A stretch of 64,000 nt of DNA from Devosia beringensis (GTDB lineage: Bacteria; Pseudomonadota; Alphaproteobacteria; Rhizobiales; Devosiaceae), in contig NZ_CP045422.1 in the NCBI RefSeq assembly GCF_014926585.1, positions 2,634,001 to 2,698,000 of the forward strand. Direction: 5' to 3'. Positions within the stretch are counted from its first letter, which is position 1. Every line of letters begins with the position of its first letter. The notes under the pieces were generated by a model. That model saw only the letters and a program-made list of their open reading frames with translations, had not been told where the DNA came from and ran no database searches. Shown in pieces: positions 9,572 through 18,959 of this stretch. The position numbers and the translations under genes are program-made.

Positions 9572-11158
9572 TCAGACCATCGTGTCGATGACCTGCCGCT
9601 GGCGCAGCATCTCGAGAAAGATGCGGTAATCCTTGTCGAATTGCGGGCGGGCAGCCGCATCGGGCGCACGCGCATGGCCGCCCTGCTGCATGGCGGTACA
9701 GGCTGCGTCGAGGCTCGGGTAAAGTCCGGCCGCCGTGGCGGCGACCATGGCCATGCCCAGCAGGGTCGCGTCCTTGGCGGCGGATTCCACCACGGTGCAG
9801 CCGGTGGCATCGGCATAGAGCGCCATCAGCACGGCGTTTTTGGTGTGGCCGCCGGTGACATGGAGCGTATCGATGGCATAGCCGCGCGTGTTGAGGGTTT
9901 CGAGGATATGGCGGACGCCCAGGGCGATGGCGACGCAGGTGCGCCAGTAGAGCCGGCAGAGCGAGTCAAAATCGCTGTCGAGTGTCAGGCCGGAAATCAC
10001 CCCCAAGGCGAAGGGGTCGCCCAAGGGCGAGCGGTTGCCGTGGAAATCGGGCAGGACGTGCAGCCGGTCGGCCAGAGCCAGACCCTCGACCTGGCGCAGT
10101 TGCAGGATGCGGGCGGCGATGGCGGCGTGCATGGGCGCGTCGGGTTCGCCACCGGCGCCGTGCCAGCGGATGATGTGATCGAGCAGGGCGCCGGTGGCGG
10201 ACTGGCCGCCCTCGTTGAGCCAGACGCCCGGCAGGACGGCGCCGAAATAGGGACCCCATACGCCAGTGGTGGGGCGGTCTTCGGCCGAGAGGGCCATGAC
10301 GCAGCTCGAGGTACCGGCGATGAGGGCCAGGTGGCGATCGATGGTATCGACGTCGCCGGCAAAGGCGCCTAGCACGCCGAGCGCGCCGGCATGGGCGTCG
10401 ATCAGGCCGGCGCCGACCTGGCAGGCGGTGGTGAGACCCAGTGCGGCGGCAGCCGCGGCGGTGAGCCCGCCCAGATTGGCGCCGACGGGGCTGGCTTGCT
10501 CCGGCAGCGCGGCTTTGTCGAGCAGGTCCTCCAGCCCGACAAGGGCAAGAAAATCGGCCTGCCAGCTCGGGCTCTTATGCGCCAGATAGGTCCATTTGCA
10601 GGTCAGCGTCGACTGGCTGCGGGCCAGCGAGCCGGTGGCTTTCCAGGACAAAAAGTCAGCCAGGTCGAACATCATGCCGGCGCGGGCCCAGCTCTCGGGC
10701 AGGCGGCGCTTGAGCCACATCAGCTTGGGCGCTTCCATTTCCGGGGACATGACGCCGCCGGCATAGCTGAGGACCTCATGGCCGGTGCGGGTACACTCGT
10801 CGGCTTCCGCAAGTGCCCGATGATCAAGCCAGACAATTGTGTCCCAGCGGTCCTCACCCGTGGTCGAGACGGTCAAGGGCTGGCCCCGGGTGTCGCGGAC
10901 GACGAGCGAGCAGGTGGCATCAAAACCGAGGCCAACCACTTGTTCCGGCAGTGCTTTCGCCAAAGCCATTGCCTCGCGGACCGCGGCGCAGACAGCACGC
11001 CAGATCTGTTCGCTGTCGTGCTCGGCGTGGTTGGCATCGGGGCGATGCATGGCGATGGGCTGCTCGGCGCGCCCCAGCAGGAGACCCTGGGTCGTCAGCA
11101 CGCCGGCCCGGGCACTGCCGGTGCCCACATCCACTGCCACCAGGAGGCTTTGCGTCAA
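9572..11158 (-). CDS. FGGY-family pentulose kinase, D-ribulokinase-like
   Basis: A 528-residue kinase starting at a TTG (the first codons encode MTQSLLVAVDVGTGSARAGV). Motifs typical of the human FGGY/yeast Ydr109c group of D-ribulokinases are clear: GLGFDATCSLVV, WLDHRA, YAGGVMSPEMEAPKL, AGTSSCVMALS, GQSATGALLDHI and DFHGNRSPLGDP. The reaction would be phosphorylation of a ketopentose (D-ribulose most likely) to the 5-phosphate in the cytoplasm. It is the last gene of the smo-type operon, after the polyol dehydrogenase, so it would phosphorylate the ketose that enzyme makes. The presence of this kinase suggests ribitol or arabitol may be substrates as well as hexitols. Xylulokinase is a less likely alternative. 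Confidence 0.87.
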   Translation of the reverse strand: MTQSLLVAVDVGTGSARAGVLTTQGLLLGRAEQPIAMHRPDANHAEHDSEQIWRAVCAAVREAMALAKALPEQVVGLGFDATCSLVVRDTRGQPLTVSTTGEDRWDTIVWLDHRALAEADECTRTGHEVLSYAGGVMSPEMEAPKLMWLKRRLPESWARAGMMFDLADFLSWKATGSLARSQSTLTCKWTYLAHKSPSWQADFLALVGLEDLLDKAALPEQASPVGANLGGLTAAAAAALGLTTACQVGAGLIDAHAGALGVLGAFAGDVDTIDRHLALIAGTSSCVMALSAEDRPTTGVWGPYFGAVLPGVWLNEGGQSATGALLDHIIRWHGAGGEPDAPMHAAIAARILQLRQVEGLALADRLHVLPDFHGNRSPLGDPFALGVISGLTLDSDFDSLCRLYWRTCVAIALGVRHILETLNTRGYAIDTLHVTGGHTKNAVLMALYADATGCTVVESAAKDATLLGMAMVAATAAGLYPSLDAACTAMQQGGHARAPDAAARPQFDKDYRIFLEMLRQRQVIDTMV

Positions 11159-11216
11159 AGCTCGGGCGCCTTCTTCTCGGTTCGGGCGCGACGTTAGCCG
11201 AAGGTTTGAACCTGGG

Positions 11217-12692
11217 CTAGAGCTTGTCGGCCAGATAGCGCTCGAGGGTTGCCCTGGTGCCGATTTTCCAGAGCGTATTCAGGGCGTTGGAGAAGGCGGT
11301 GATGAAGGCCGGGTTTTTGGCGAGGTCGCCATAGATGTCGGCCATGGCCAGCCAGGCGGCGGGATCGGCCTTGGCCAGCTTGGCCTGGGCGGTGAGGCGA
11401 GCCCAGCTGGGATCGTTGGGCTCGATGACGGCGCCGGAGTCCGTGGTGCCATAGCAATAGCGGCACCAAAGGGCACTCACGAGTGCCAATCCGTTAACAG
11501 ACTGTTGACGTTGAACCCGGTCAAAGGCCGACGGAATGATAAATTTGGGCTGCCGATTGGACCCGTCTAGGGCCAGCCGCCTTATGGTATCGCCGATTTT
11601 GGGATTGGCGAAACGGCGCTGGCAGAGCGCGTAATAGTCGCCAAGGTCAGTATCGGGCACGGGCGGGACGACGGGGATAATTTCTTCCTGCTCGACCTTG
11701 GTCAGGAAAGCGGCGACGAGCGAATGCTCCATCGCCTCGTGCACGAAGTGAATGTCGAGCAAGCCGGCGGGATAGGCGATGGTGGCGTGGCCGCCATTGA
11801 GGATACGGATTTTCATGTGTTCGTAGGGTGCCACATCATCAACGAACTGCACGCCGACCTTTTCCAGCGCGGGCCGGCCAGCCGGGAAATTGTCCTCGAG
11901 CACCCATTGCCGGAACTTCTCGCAGAAGACCGGCCAGTTATCCGCGATGCCGAAATTGTCGGCAAGCAGGGTCTTTTCACGGTCGGAGGTGGCCGGTGTG
12001 ATGCGGTCAACCATGCCGTTGGGAAAGGCGACATTGGCCTCAACCCAGGCGGCCAGAGCGGGATCGACCAGATTAGCGAGCCCGATCACCGCATTCTGGG
12101 TGACGTGGCCATTGCCCGGAATGTTGTCGCAGCTCATCACCGTGAAGGGGATCGTGCCGGCGGCGCGGCGGGCCAGGAGCCCGGCCAGGATCAGGCCGAA
12201 GGCGGTGCTCGGGGCAGCCATATTGGCGGCGTCATAGGCGATATCGGGATGGGCCGGATCGAACTGCTGGCTGGCCGGGTCGATATAGTAGCCGCCCTCG
12301 GTAATGGTCAGCGAGACGATGCGGGTGGCCGGATCGGCGAGGCGGGCGATGACCGCAGCGCTGTCGCCGGGGCGGAGATAGTCGATCATGGCGCCAGTGA
12401 TGCGGGCGCTGCTGGCATCGGCTTCCTGCTCGACCACGGTGGTCAGCCAGTCCTGGGCCAGCAGCTGCTGGCGCATGGCTTCATCGGCATCGCGCACGCC
12501 AGCGCCGATGATGGCCCAGTCATGATCGGCGCCAATGGCGAAGAGATCATCGAGATAGACGGCCTGGTGGGCGCGGTGAAAATTGCCGACGCCGAAATGG
12601 ACGATGCCCGGCGTCAAGGCGGCGCGGTCATAGGCCGGCACGGCGGCAGTGGTGATGGAAGCAAGCGCGGCAGCGGAGAGTTTTGTCGTCAT
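11217..12692 (-). CDS. mtlK: Mannitol-dehydrogenase-family polyol dehydrogenase
   Basis: A 491-residue protein from the ATG at 12692 (an AAGGA precedes it by about nine bases); the upstream in-frame extension is Arg/Pro-rich and not coding-like. The N-terminal NAD-binding region contains GIVHFGVGNFHRAHQAVYLDDL, a family signature. The C-terminal domain has KIRILNGGHATIAYPAGL with the catalytic Lys in the KxxxxNGxH motif. It oxidises mannitol, sorbitol or arabitol to the ketose with NAD in the cytoplasm. It lies between smoK and the FGGY kinase, as in smo/mtl clusters of Rhodobacter and rhizobia. Exact polyol preference cannot be read from sequence, so the symbol is by context. Confidence 0.88.
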   Translation of the reverse strand: MTTKLSAAALASITTAAVPAYDRAALTPGIVHFGVGNFHRAHQAVYLDDLFAIGADHDWAIIGAGVRDADEAMRQQLLAQDWLTTVVEQEADASSARITGAMIDYLRPGDSAAVIARLADPATRIVSLTITEGGYYIDPASQQFDPAHPDIAYDAANMAAPSTAFGLILAGLLARRAAGTIPFTVMSCDNIPGNGHVTQNAVIGLANLVDPALAAWVEANVAFPNGMVDRITPATSDREKTLLADNFGIADNWPVFCEKFRQWVLEDNFPAGRPALEKVGVQFVDDVAPYEHMKIRILNGGHATIAYPAGLLDIHFVHEAMEHSLVAAFLTKVEQEEIIPVVPPVPDTDLGDYYALCQRRFANPKIGDTIRRLALDGSNRQPKFIIPSAFDRVQRQQSVNGLALVSALWCRYCYGTTDSGAVIEPNDPSWARLTAQAKLAKADPAAWLAMADIYGDLAKNPAFITAFSNALNTLWKIGTRATLERYLADKL

Positions 12693-12751
12693 AAGCTTTA
12701 GTCCTTCACTCGCCCCGATGAGGGTTCGCTGCGGCTGAAATACCGGTTGCG

Positions 12752-13756
12752 TCAGATCGCCAGACCGGCGGCGTCGAAGCGATAGATGCGGGTCGGGTCG
12801 GGCGTCAGATAGACGTCGTCGCCGTGGCGGAAGGTCTGGTCGCCATCGGTGCGGATGGTCATCAGGCCGAGACCATCGACATGGACATGGAGGAACGTGT
12901 CGGAACCGAGCTGCTCGGCGACGCCGACCTTGCCCTTCCAAGTGTCGGGGGTGGGCTGGGTGGCGAGCTTGAAATGCTCGGGGCGCACGCCGATGGAATG
13001 GGCATTGTACTTGGCGGCTTCGGGACCATCGACGAAGTTCATGCGGGGGGAACCGATAAAGCCGGCGACGAAGCGGTTGGCGGGCTTCTTGTAGAGATCG
13101 AGCGGGGAGCCGAACTGTTCGACGCGGCCGGCATTGAGCACGACGATGCGGTCGGCCATGGTCATGGCTTCGACCTGGTCATGGGTGACGTAGATCATCG
13201 TGGTCTTGAGCTGCTGGTGCAGTTCGGTAATCTCGAGGCGCATGTTGACGCGCAAAGCGGCATCCAGATTGGACAGCGGCTCGTCGAACAGGAAGGCCTT
13301 GGGCTCGCGGACGATGGCGCGGCCAATGGCGACGCGCTGGCGCTGCCCGCCGGACAGGGCGCGCGGACGGCGATCGAGATAGGAGGAGAGGTTGAGGGTG
13401 CGGGCGGCGTATTCGACCTTCTGGTCGATGACGTCCTTTGGCACCTTGGCCATCTTGAGCGGGAAGGCGATATTGTCGCGCACGCTCATATGCGGATAGA
13501 GCGCGTAGCTCTGGAACACCATGGCGAGGCCCCGTCGCGCCGGCGGCGCCTTGGTCATGTCGACGCCATCGAGCAGGATGGTGCCGCTGGTCGTGTCCTC
13601 AAGGCCGGCGATCAGGCGGAGCAGGGTGGACTTGCCGCAGCCGGAGGGACCGACAAAGACGACGAACTCGCCCTCTTCGATATCGAGCGTGATGTCCGGA
13701 ATGATCTGGACTTCGCCGAAGGACTTCTTGACGTGTTGCAGGGAAATCGAGCCCAT
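12752..13756 (-). CDS. smoK: Polyol ABC transporter ATP-binding protein (SmoK/UgpC type)
   Basis: A 334-residue ABC ATPase. Walker [10 protein letters not shown] (about 37-45), Q-loop [12 protein letters not shown], signature [14 protein letters not shown], Walker [13 protein letters not shown] and switch VTHDQ are all intact. The C-terminal ~100 residues form the TOBE/MalK-type regulatory domain (SIGVRPEHF). An AAGGA precedes the ATG. It energises the transporter encoded by the two permease genes and the binding protein immediately upstream. In the MalK/UgpC class one ATPase homodimer serves both permeases. The polyol substrate is inferred from the adjoining dehydrogenase. Confidence 0.92.
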   Translation of the reverse strand: MGSISLQHVKKSFGEVQIIPDITLDIEEGEFVVFVGPSGCGKSTLLRLIAGLEDTTSGTILLDGVDMTKAPPARRGLAMVFQSYALYPHMSVRDNIAFPLKMAKVPKDVIDQKVEYAARTLNLSSYLDRRPRALSGGQRQRVAIGRAIVREPKAFLFDEPLSNLDAALRVNMRLEITELHQQLKTTMIYVTHDQVEAMTMADRIVVLNAGRVEQFGSPLDLYKKPANRFVAGFIGSPRMNFVDGPEAAKYNAHSIGVRPEHFKLATQPTPDTWKGKVGVAEQLGSDTFLHVHVDGLGLMTIRTDGDQTFRHGDDVYLTPDPTRIYRFDAAGLAI

Positions 13757-13767
13757 TTTTCTAGTCC

Positions 13768-14598
13768 TTACTTTACAGCGCCGAAGGTGAGACCGCGGAC
13801 GAGTTGTTTCTGGCTGAACCAGCCCATGAGCAGGATCGGCGCGATGGCCAGCAGCGAGGCCGCCGAAAGCTTGGCGAGGAAGAGGCCCTGCGGCGAGGAG
13901 AACGAGGAGATGAAGGCGGTCAGCGTGCCGGCGCGGCCCGAGGTCAGGGTGATGGTCCAGAAGGCTTCGTTCCAGGCCAGGATGACGTTGAGCAGCAGGG
14001 TCGAGGCAATGCCCGGCACGGCCATGGGGACGAGGACATGGACGATCTCGTTCCAGAGTTCAGCGCCGTCCATGCGGGCGGCCTCGAGGATGTCGACCGG
14101 GATTTCCTTGAAGTAGGTGTAGAGCATCCAGATAATGATCGGCAGGTTGATCAGCGTCATGATGATGGTCAGGCCATGCAGCGTGTCGAGCAGCCGCAGG
14201 TCGCGGAACAGCAGGTAGATCGGGATCAGCACGCCGACCGCGGGCATCATCTTGGTGGACAGCATCCACATCAGCACGTCCTTGGTGCGCTTGGTGGGCG
14301 CAAAGGCCATGGCCCAGGCGGCGGGAACGCCGATGACGAGGCCGAGCAGGGTGGAGCCGACCGAGACCACAATGGAATTGAAGGCGTGCTTGAAATAGTC
14401 CGAGCGATCCTGCACGGCAGCGAAATTTTCCAGGGTGAAATTCTGCGGCAGGAAGGTGGGGGACGAGGCGATGGCCTCGGCCTCGGTCTTGAAGGCGGTG
14501 AGGATGGTCCACAGGATCGGCGCGAACAGCAGCAGGGCGATGGCCCAGGCGAGCGCGGTGAAGCCGATGCGGGTTGGGATGGATGCGGTGCGTGCCAT
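13768..14598 (-). CDS. smoG: Polyol ABC transporter permease (SmoG type)
   Basis: A 276-residue MalG-family permease with six predicted membrane helices; the first is about residues 12-32 ([21 protein letters not shown]). The EAA loop [20 protein letters not shown] contacts the ATPase. A GTAGGG precedes the ATG, and eleven bases separate its stop from smoK. It forms the inner-membrane channel together with SmoF. The assignment to polyols rests on operon context. Confidence 0.9.
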   Translation of the reverse strand: MARTASIPTRIGFTALAWAIALLLFAPILWTILTAFKTEAEAIASSPTFLPQNFTLENFAAVQDRSDYFKHAFNSIVVSVGSTLLGLVIGVPAAWAMAFAPTKRTKDVLMWMLSTKMMPAVGVLIPIYLLFRDLRLLDTLHGLTIIMTLINLPIIIWMLYTYFKEIPVDILEAARMDGAELWNEIVHVLVPMAVPGIASTLLLNVILAWNEAFWTITLTSGRAGTLTAFISSFSSPQGLFLAKLSAASLLAIAPILLMGWFSQKQLVRGLTFGAVK

Positions 14599-14609
14599 GA
14601 TCGGTTTCC

Positions 14610-15482
14610 CTACGCGTCGAGGTTCTTGCCGACCGCGCGCATCAGGAAGATGGCAACGATGTTGGCGATGATGACGGCGACCACGCCACCGGCAGAGCCG
14701 GCGCCGATGTCATTGGAGAGGATGCCGGTGCGGAACACCAGGAAGGCGATATTGGTCGAGGCATAACCCGGGCCGCCGCCGGTGGTGACGCGGATTTCAG
14801 CGAAGATGCCGAGCAGGAATATGGTCTGGATCAGGATCACGATGGTGATCGAGCGGGCCATGTGCGGCATGATGATGAAGTAGAAGCGGTTGATGGCATT
14901 GGCGCCATCCATCTCGGCGGCCTCGCGCTGCTCCTCGGAAAGTGATTGCAGGGCGGTCAGCAGGATCAGCGTGGCAAAGGGCAGCCACTGCCAGGCGACG
15001 ATGACGATGACCGAGAACAGCGGATACTGGTTGAACCAGTCGACCGGCTGCAGGCCGAAGAATTCCCACAGATGGGCCAGCATGCCGTAGCCGGGATGCA
15101 TGAAGCCGTTCTTCCAGATCAGTGCCGCCACCGGCGGCATGACGAAGAAGGGCGAGATGACGATGATGCGCAGGATCCCCTGGCCCCAGATCGGCTGATC
15201 GAGCAGCAGGGCCAGAAAGGTGCCGCCGATGACGGTGATCAGCAGCACGCCGACCACCAGGATCAGGGTATTGATCAGGGACTGGGTGAAGCTGGGATCA
15301 CCGATGACATAGACGTAGTTGGCCCAGCCGGCGAACCCGGTCATCATCGGATTGATCAGGCTGTAGTTCTGGAAGGAGAACCAGATGGTCATGACCAGCG
15401 GCACGATCATCCAGAGCAGCAGCAGCAGGACGGCCGGGGCCATCATGATGCGCGACAGGGTCTTGGTTTGTGCGGTGGCCAT
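14610..15482 (-). CDS. smoF: Polyol ABC transporter permease (SmoF type)
   Basis: A 290-residue MalF-family permease: one N-terminal helix (about 13-33), then a periplasmic loop and five more helices. The EAA motif is EAAEMDGANAINRFYFIIMP. A strong GAGGA sits before the ATG. Eleven bases separate it from smoG. It is preceded by a 217-base gap after the binding-protein gene that carries a strong hairpin and a second inverted repeat, so permease expression is probably lower than that of the binding protein. Confidence 0.9.
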   Translation of the reverse strand: MATAQTKTLSRIMMAPAVLLLLLWMIVPLVMTIWFSFQNYSLINPMMTGFAGWANYVYVIGDPSFTQSLINTLILVVGVLLITVIGGTFLALLLDQPIWGQGILRIIVISPFFVMPPVAALIWKNGFMHPGYGMLAHLWEFFGLQPVDWFNQYPLFSVIVIVAWQWLPFATLILLTALQSLSEEQREAAEMDGANAINRFYFIIMPHMARSITIVILIQTIFLLGIFAEIRVTTGGGPGYASTNIAFLVFRTGILSNDIGAGSAGGVVAVIIANIVAIFLMRAVGKNLDA

Positions 15483-15528
15483 GTTTTCCTCGCCAAAACC
15501 CGGAAGCGCCGGGTGGTCTATCAGCAGG

Positions 15529-15617
15529 CCTCATCCTGAACGTGTCGAGGGCCAAGGCCGGGACACGGTCGGCGTGCCCGCCTGATGGTTAGTGCCTTGG
15601 ACAAGCTCAGCATGACG
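15529..15617. repeat. Imperfect inverted repeat in smoE-smoF spacer
   Basis: An arm at 15529-15550 (CCTCATCCTGAACGTGTCGAGG) mirrors, with a few mismatches, the arm at 15595-15617 when read on the other strand. The pattern resembles the common proteobacterial intergenic palindromes with a TCATNCTGA...TTGTCGA core. It probably folds in the smo mRNA. Whether further copies exist outside the window cannot be seen. Confidence 0.6.
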
Positions 15618-15641
15618 TCTCAAAACGCATGCGTGACTGGT

Positions 15642-15681
15642 GTGCCGCCCGGTCGTAGAGTGACCATCGACCGGGCGGCAC
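15642..15681 (-). terminator. Strong hairpin after polyol-binding protein gene
   Basis: A perfect 14-base stem (GTGCCGCCCGGTCG) with a 12-base loop lies 19 bases after the binding-protein stop. It has no T-run, so it is better seen as an mRNA 3'-end stabiliser or partial attenuator than as a full terminator. Confidence 0.7.
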
Positions 15682-15699
15682 GTCTCCGGGAGGAGAGGC

Positions 15700-17007
15700 C
15701 TACTTGATGTAGCCGGCGCGGGTCATGTCGCGGGTGGCGGCGTCCTGAGCCTGAGCCAGGGCGTCGTCGGCAGACATCTGACCGGCAAGGGCAGCCGAGA
15801 AGAGCTGGCCCACATTGGTGGCAATGCCGGCGAATTCAGGAATAGCCACGAACTGCACGCCGACATAGGGGACCGGCTTGACGGTCGGCTGGGTCGGATC
15901 GGCCGAGTTGATGGAGTCCAGCGTCATCTTGGCGAAGGGCGCTGCTGCCTGGTACTCGGCATTTTCGTAGAGCGAGGTGCGGGTGCCGGGCGGGACGTTG
16001 GCCCAGCCTTCGCTGGCGGCGACGGTAGCGAGATAGTCCTTGTTGGTTGCCCAATTGATGAACTGCTCGGCCGCTTCGGCATTCTGGCTGCTGGTCGGGA
16101 TGGCCAGCGACCATGCCCAGAGCCAGTTGCCGCGCTTGCCCAGGCCATTGTCTGGCGCCAAGGCGAAACCGACATGCTCGGCAACGGTGGAGTCAGCGCC
16201 GGTCACGAAGGATGCGGCGACGGTGGCATCGATCCACATGCCGCACTTGCCCTGCTGGAACAGGGTCAGGTTTTCATTGAAGCCGTTGGACGAGGCGCCC
16301 GAAGGACCAGCGTCGGCCATCAGCGACAGATAGGTGTCGAGCGTCGCCTTCCATTCGGGCTGATCGAACTGGGGGGTCCAGGTTTCGTCAAACCAGCGGG
16401 CGCCGAAGGAGTTGGACATGGCGGTCAGGAAGGCCATGTTCTCGCCCCAGCCGGCCTTGCCGCGCAGGCAGATGCCGTTGATGTCGGCGTCGCGGTCGGT
16501 CATGGCGCGGGCAGCTTCGCCGATGAATTCCCAGGTGGGGGCGTCAGGCATGGTCAGCCCGGCCTTTTCCATCAGGTCCTTGCGGTACATGACCATGGAG
16601 CTTTCGCCGTAGAAGGGCGCTGCATAGAGCTTGCCATCGACCGAGAGGCCGCCACGGATGGCGGGCAGCAGGTCGTCAACGTCATATTCGGCATCGGCGG
16701 AAAGGCCATCGAGCGGCACCAGCCAGCCCTGCTTGGCCCAGATCGGGGCTTCGTAGGTGCCGATGGTCATCACGTCATACTGGCCACCATTGGTGGCGAT
16801 GTCGGTGGTGACGTTCTGGCGGAGAGTATTTTCCTCGAGCACGACCCAGTTGAGTTCGATGCCGGTTTCTTCGGTGAAGGCGCTCGACAGAGCCTGCATG
16901 CGGATCATGTCGCCATTGTTGACGGTGGCGATGGTCAGCGTCTGCGCCGAGGCGGATGTGATCAGCGCAAGGCTGACCGCGCCCACGAGAATGGGTGTCA
17001 ATTTCAT
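15700..17007 (-). CDS. smoE: Polyol ABC transporter periplasmic binding protein (SmoE type)
   Basis: 435 residues from the ATG at 17007, which has a GGGAGG ribosome site; an upstream in-frame extension lacks one. A Sec signal peptide (MKLTPILVGAVSLALITSASA, cut before QTLT) is clear. The mature part is a family-1 extracellular solute-binding protein (QTLTIATVNNGDMIRMQAL, YDVMTIGTYEAPIWAKQGWL). It captures a sugar alcohol in the periplasm and delivers it to SmoFG. It is the first gene of the smo operon, downstream of a plausible sigma-70 promoter at 17056-17084. Mannitol, sorbitol or a pentitol are the likely ligands by context. Confidence 0.9.
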   Translation of the reverse strand: MKLTPILVGAVSLALITSASAQTLTIATVNNGDMIRMQALSSAFTEETGIELNWVVLEENTLRQNVTTDIATNGGQYDVMTIGTYEAPIWAKQGWLVPLDGLSADAEYDVDDLLPAIRGGLSVDGKLYAAPFYGESSMVMYRKDLMEKAGLTMPDAPTWEFIGEAARAMTDRDADINGICLRGKAGWGENMAFLTAMSNSFGARWFDETWTPQFDQPEWKATLDTYLSLMADAGPSGASSNGFNENLTLFQQGKCGMWIDATVAASFVTGADSTVAEHVGFALAPDNGLGKRGNWLWAWSLAIPTSSQNAEAAEQFINWATNKDYLATVAASEGWANVPPGTRTSLYENAEYQAAAPFAKMTLDSINSADPTQPTVKPVPYVGVQFVAIPEFAGIATNVGQLFSAALAGQMSADDALAQAQDAATRDMTRAGYIK

Positions 17008-17055
17008 TGGTTTTCCTCCCAGTGACGAGCCGGGCAATTGTCCCGACTGTGGGCA

Positions 17056-17084
17056 AATACTCGCACATCATGCGGCAGAGTCAA
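17056..17084 (-). promoter_or_regulatory. Probable sigma-70-type promoter of the smo operon
   Basis: On the minus strand TTGACT (17084-17079) is separated by 17 bases from AGTATT (17061-17056). The predicted start is about 40 bases before smoE. The -10 is weak. Two GCAAAT-containing segments in the same gap (near 17053 and 17095) could be regulator half-sites. Confidence 0.4.
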
Positions 17085-17164
17085 GTGTGCCATGCGCAAA
17101 TCGCTGGGCAGGCTGTGGGCTAGGGAGGGCCGAAACCGGGATTTAATGCTGTTTTTTCAAGCGG

Positions 17165-18124
17165 CTACGGGAGCTTGAGCAGGCCTTCAGCGGTGCGCTC
17201 GTCCGTTATCAATCCGTTAACCAGACGGCGCAGCAGGGTTGCCCGTATGCCGGGCAATTTGCGCGCGCCCATGGCAATTGCCACGACAAGGGCGTTTTCG
17301 CGCGAGGGAATGGGGGCTGAGGCCACCCGCTCATTGGTGAGGCCCTCGATAAGCTTGCCCTCGGCATCAAAGCTCCAGCCGCAGATCTCGCCGACGGCGC
17401 CAGCTTTCTGCAGTTCCTTGAGTTCGGCATCGGTGATGAAACCATCAACATAGAGCGGGGCATCCGGTCCGATATCGCCGACGCCGACAAAGGTCACGTC
17501 AGCCTGTGCGGCCAAAGCCAGGGTTTCGCGAATCATGGGCTGGCCATGCAGCAGCTGCCGTTCGCGCGCCGAAGAGGCGATGACCGGCAGGGGCATGGGG
17601 AAGCTGCGCGCCTTTACGGTATCAGCCATGTTGAAGATGACGTTGTAATAGGCGGCCGAGCCGTCGGGCGCGATATTGCCCGTCAGCGAGACCACCTTGT
17701 GATGCGGGCAGGCCATGGGGGTAAGCTGTTCGACGGCGGCCTTGAGCGTGCGGCCGGTGCCGATGGCCATGACGATGGGGTCGGGGCGCTTGAGCCAGCG
17801 CTCGATCTCGGTGGCGGTCGCCTCGGCGACGCCGATGGTTGTGGAATCGCTGCTCGGGTCGGAAGGGACGATCTCCACCAGATCGAGGGCGAAGCGGGAT
17901 TTGAGGCGGCTGGCCAGGTCCATGCAGCGGCCGATCGGGTGATCGAGCCGGACCTTGATCAGGCCCTCGCTGACCGACATCGAGACCAGGCGCTGCGCCG
18001 ATTGGCGGGAAATGCCGAGCTTGGCGGCGATCTCTTCCTGGGTATTGCCAGCGACATAATAGAGCCAGCCGGCCCGCGCGGCGTCGTCCAATCGGTTGCT
18101 GGAACTGTCCATTCGCTGCGCCAT
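17165..18124 (-). CDS. SorC-family sugar-responsive transcriptional regulator
   Basis: A 319-residue protein. The N-terminal helix-turn-helix (about 17-60: AGWLYYVAGNTQEEIAAKLGISRQSAQRLV) and the C-terminal sugar-phosphate-binding domain (AIGTGRTLKAAV, GVGDIGPDAPLYVDG, GEICGWSFDAEGK) define the SorC/DeoR-type regulators of sorbitol and polyol operons. The start ATG has an AGGA six to seven bases upstream. It lies directly upstream of, and in the same direction as, the smo operon, and is probably its regulator. SorC proteins usually respond to a phosphorylated sugar, which could be the FGGY kinase product (inference). Confidence 0.88.
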   Translation of the reverse strand: MAQRMDSSSNRLDDAARAGWLYYVAGNTQEEIAAKLGISRQSAQRLVSMSVSEGLIKVRLDHPIGRCMDLASRLKSRFALDLVEIVPSDPSSDSTTIGVAEATATEIERWLKRPDPIVMAIGTGRTLKAAVEQLTPMACPHHKVVSLTGNIAPDGSAAYYNVIFNMADTVKARSFPMPLPVIASSARERQLLHGQPMIRETLALAAQADVTFVGVGDIGPDAPLYVDGFITDAELKELQKAGAVGEICGWSFDAEGKLIEGLTNERVASAPIPSRENALVVAIAMGARKLPGIRATLLRRLVNGLITDERTAEGLLKLP

Positions 18125-18185
18125 CAGGGATCCTGCATCGTTGCGCCGGGATTATTCGGGCATGCAGGCGACTGCTGCAAGGCGT

Positions 18186-18959
18186 TTATGAAGATGCGCC
18201 CGGCCGCAAGGCGAGCTGGCTGAGTGCAACGCGGATATCGCGCTCGGTGTCCTTGATGTGCAATCGCATGGCGTCGGCAGCGGCGCGGCTATTGCCGGCC
18301 TTGATGCAATCGAGGATGCGCTGATGGGCTTCGATGGTTTCGTGCAGGGTGTGGCCGCGCTTTTCGTGGCCGCGGCGGCTGATGAAGAAACCTTCGCGCA
18401 GGGGCTGGGCCATGGCCTCGAAGAGAAAGCCCAGGATGCGGTTGCCGCTGGCCAGGGCGACGGCCTCGTGGAAGCCGACGTCATGTGTGTGAAAGCCCAG
18501 TTCCTGATCATGCGACATGGCCTGGCCCTTTGTGCCGACCGTGTCGCGCATGCCCTGCAGCTCGCTTTCGATGGCGGCAATGCCGGCGCGCGAGGCGCGC
18601 TTGGCGGCCAGGGTGGCCGACTGCACCTCGAGCGAGAGCCGGATTTCGACCAGGTCGAACAGGCCCTTGGGATCGTAGTGGATGATGGATGTAAGAAAGT
18701 CGGCAAAGGCGGCGCCGTCGGGTTCGCGCACAACGGCCTTGCGGCCGCGGGCAATCTCGAGCAGGCCGCGGCCTTCGAGCAGCTTTACGGCCTCGCGGAT
18801 GGTGAGCCGGCTGACGGCGTAGCGCGTGGCCAGCGCCGCCTCGCTGGGGAGGCTGGTGCCGGGGGCAAGTTCGCCCAGAATCAGCTGCGCCAGATGATCG
18901 GCGACGGTGCCCGCGGCGGTGGACTGGTCCGGGCGTGTTTCGCCGTCAGTTGTGCTCAC
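18186..18959 (-). CDS. FCD-domain GntR-family regulator
   Basis: A 257-residue protein starting at a GTG that follows a strong GGAGGGG. The winged helix (about 15-80) includes LPSEAALATRYAVSRLTIREAVKLLEGRGLL. The C-terminal helical FCD domain carries likely metal-binding residues (HTHDVGFHEAV, HETIEAHQRIL, RLHIKDTE). FCD regulators generally bind sugar acids or organic acids. It is divergent from chvE across 447 bases, so control of the chvE-gguAB operon, of itself, or both is plausible. In Agrobacterium chvE is controlled by the LysR protein GbpR; none is seen here. Confidence 0.88.
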   Translation of the reverse strand: MSTTDGETRPDQSTAAGTVADHLAQLILGELAPGTSLPSEAALATRYAVSRLTIREAVKLLEGRGLLEIARGRKAVVREPDGAAFADFLTSIIHYDPKGLFDLVEIRLSLEVQSATLAAKRASRAGIAAIESELQGMRDTVGTKGQAMSHDQELGFHTHDVGFHEAVALASGNRILGFLFEAMAQPLREGFFISRRGHEKRGHTLHETIEAHQRILDCIKAGNSRAAADAMRLHIKDTERDIRVALSQLALRPGASS

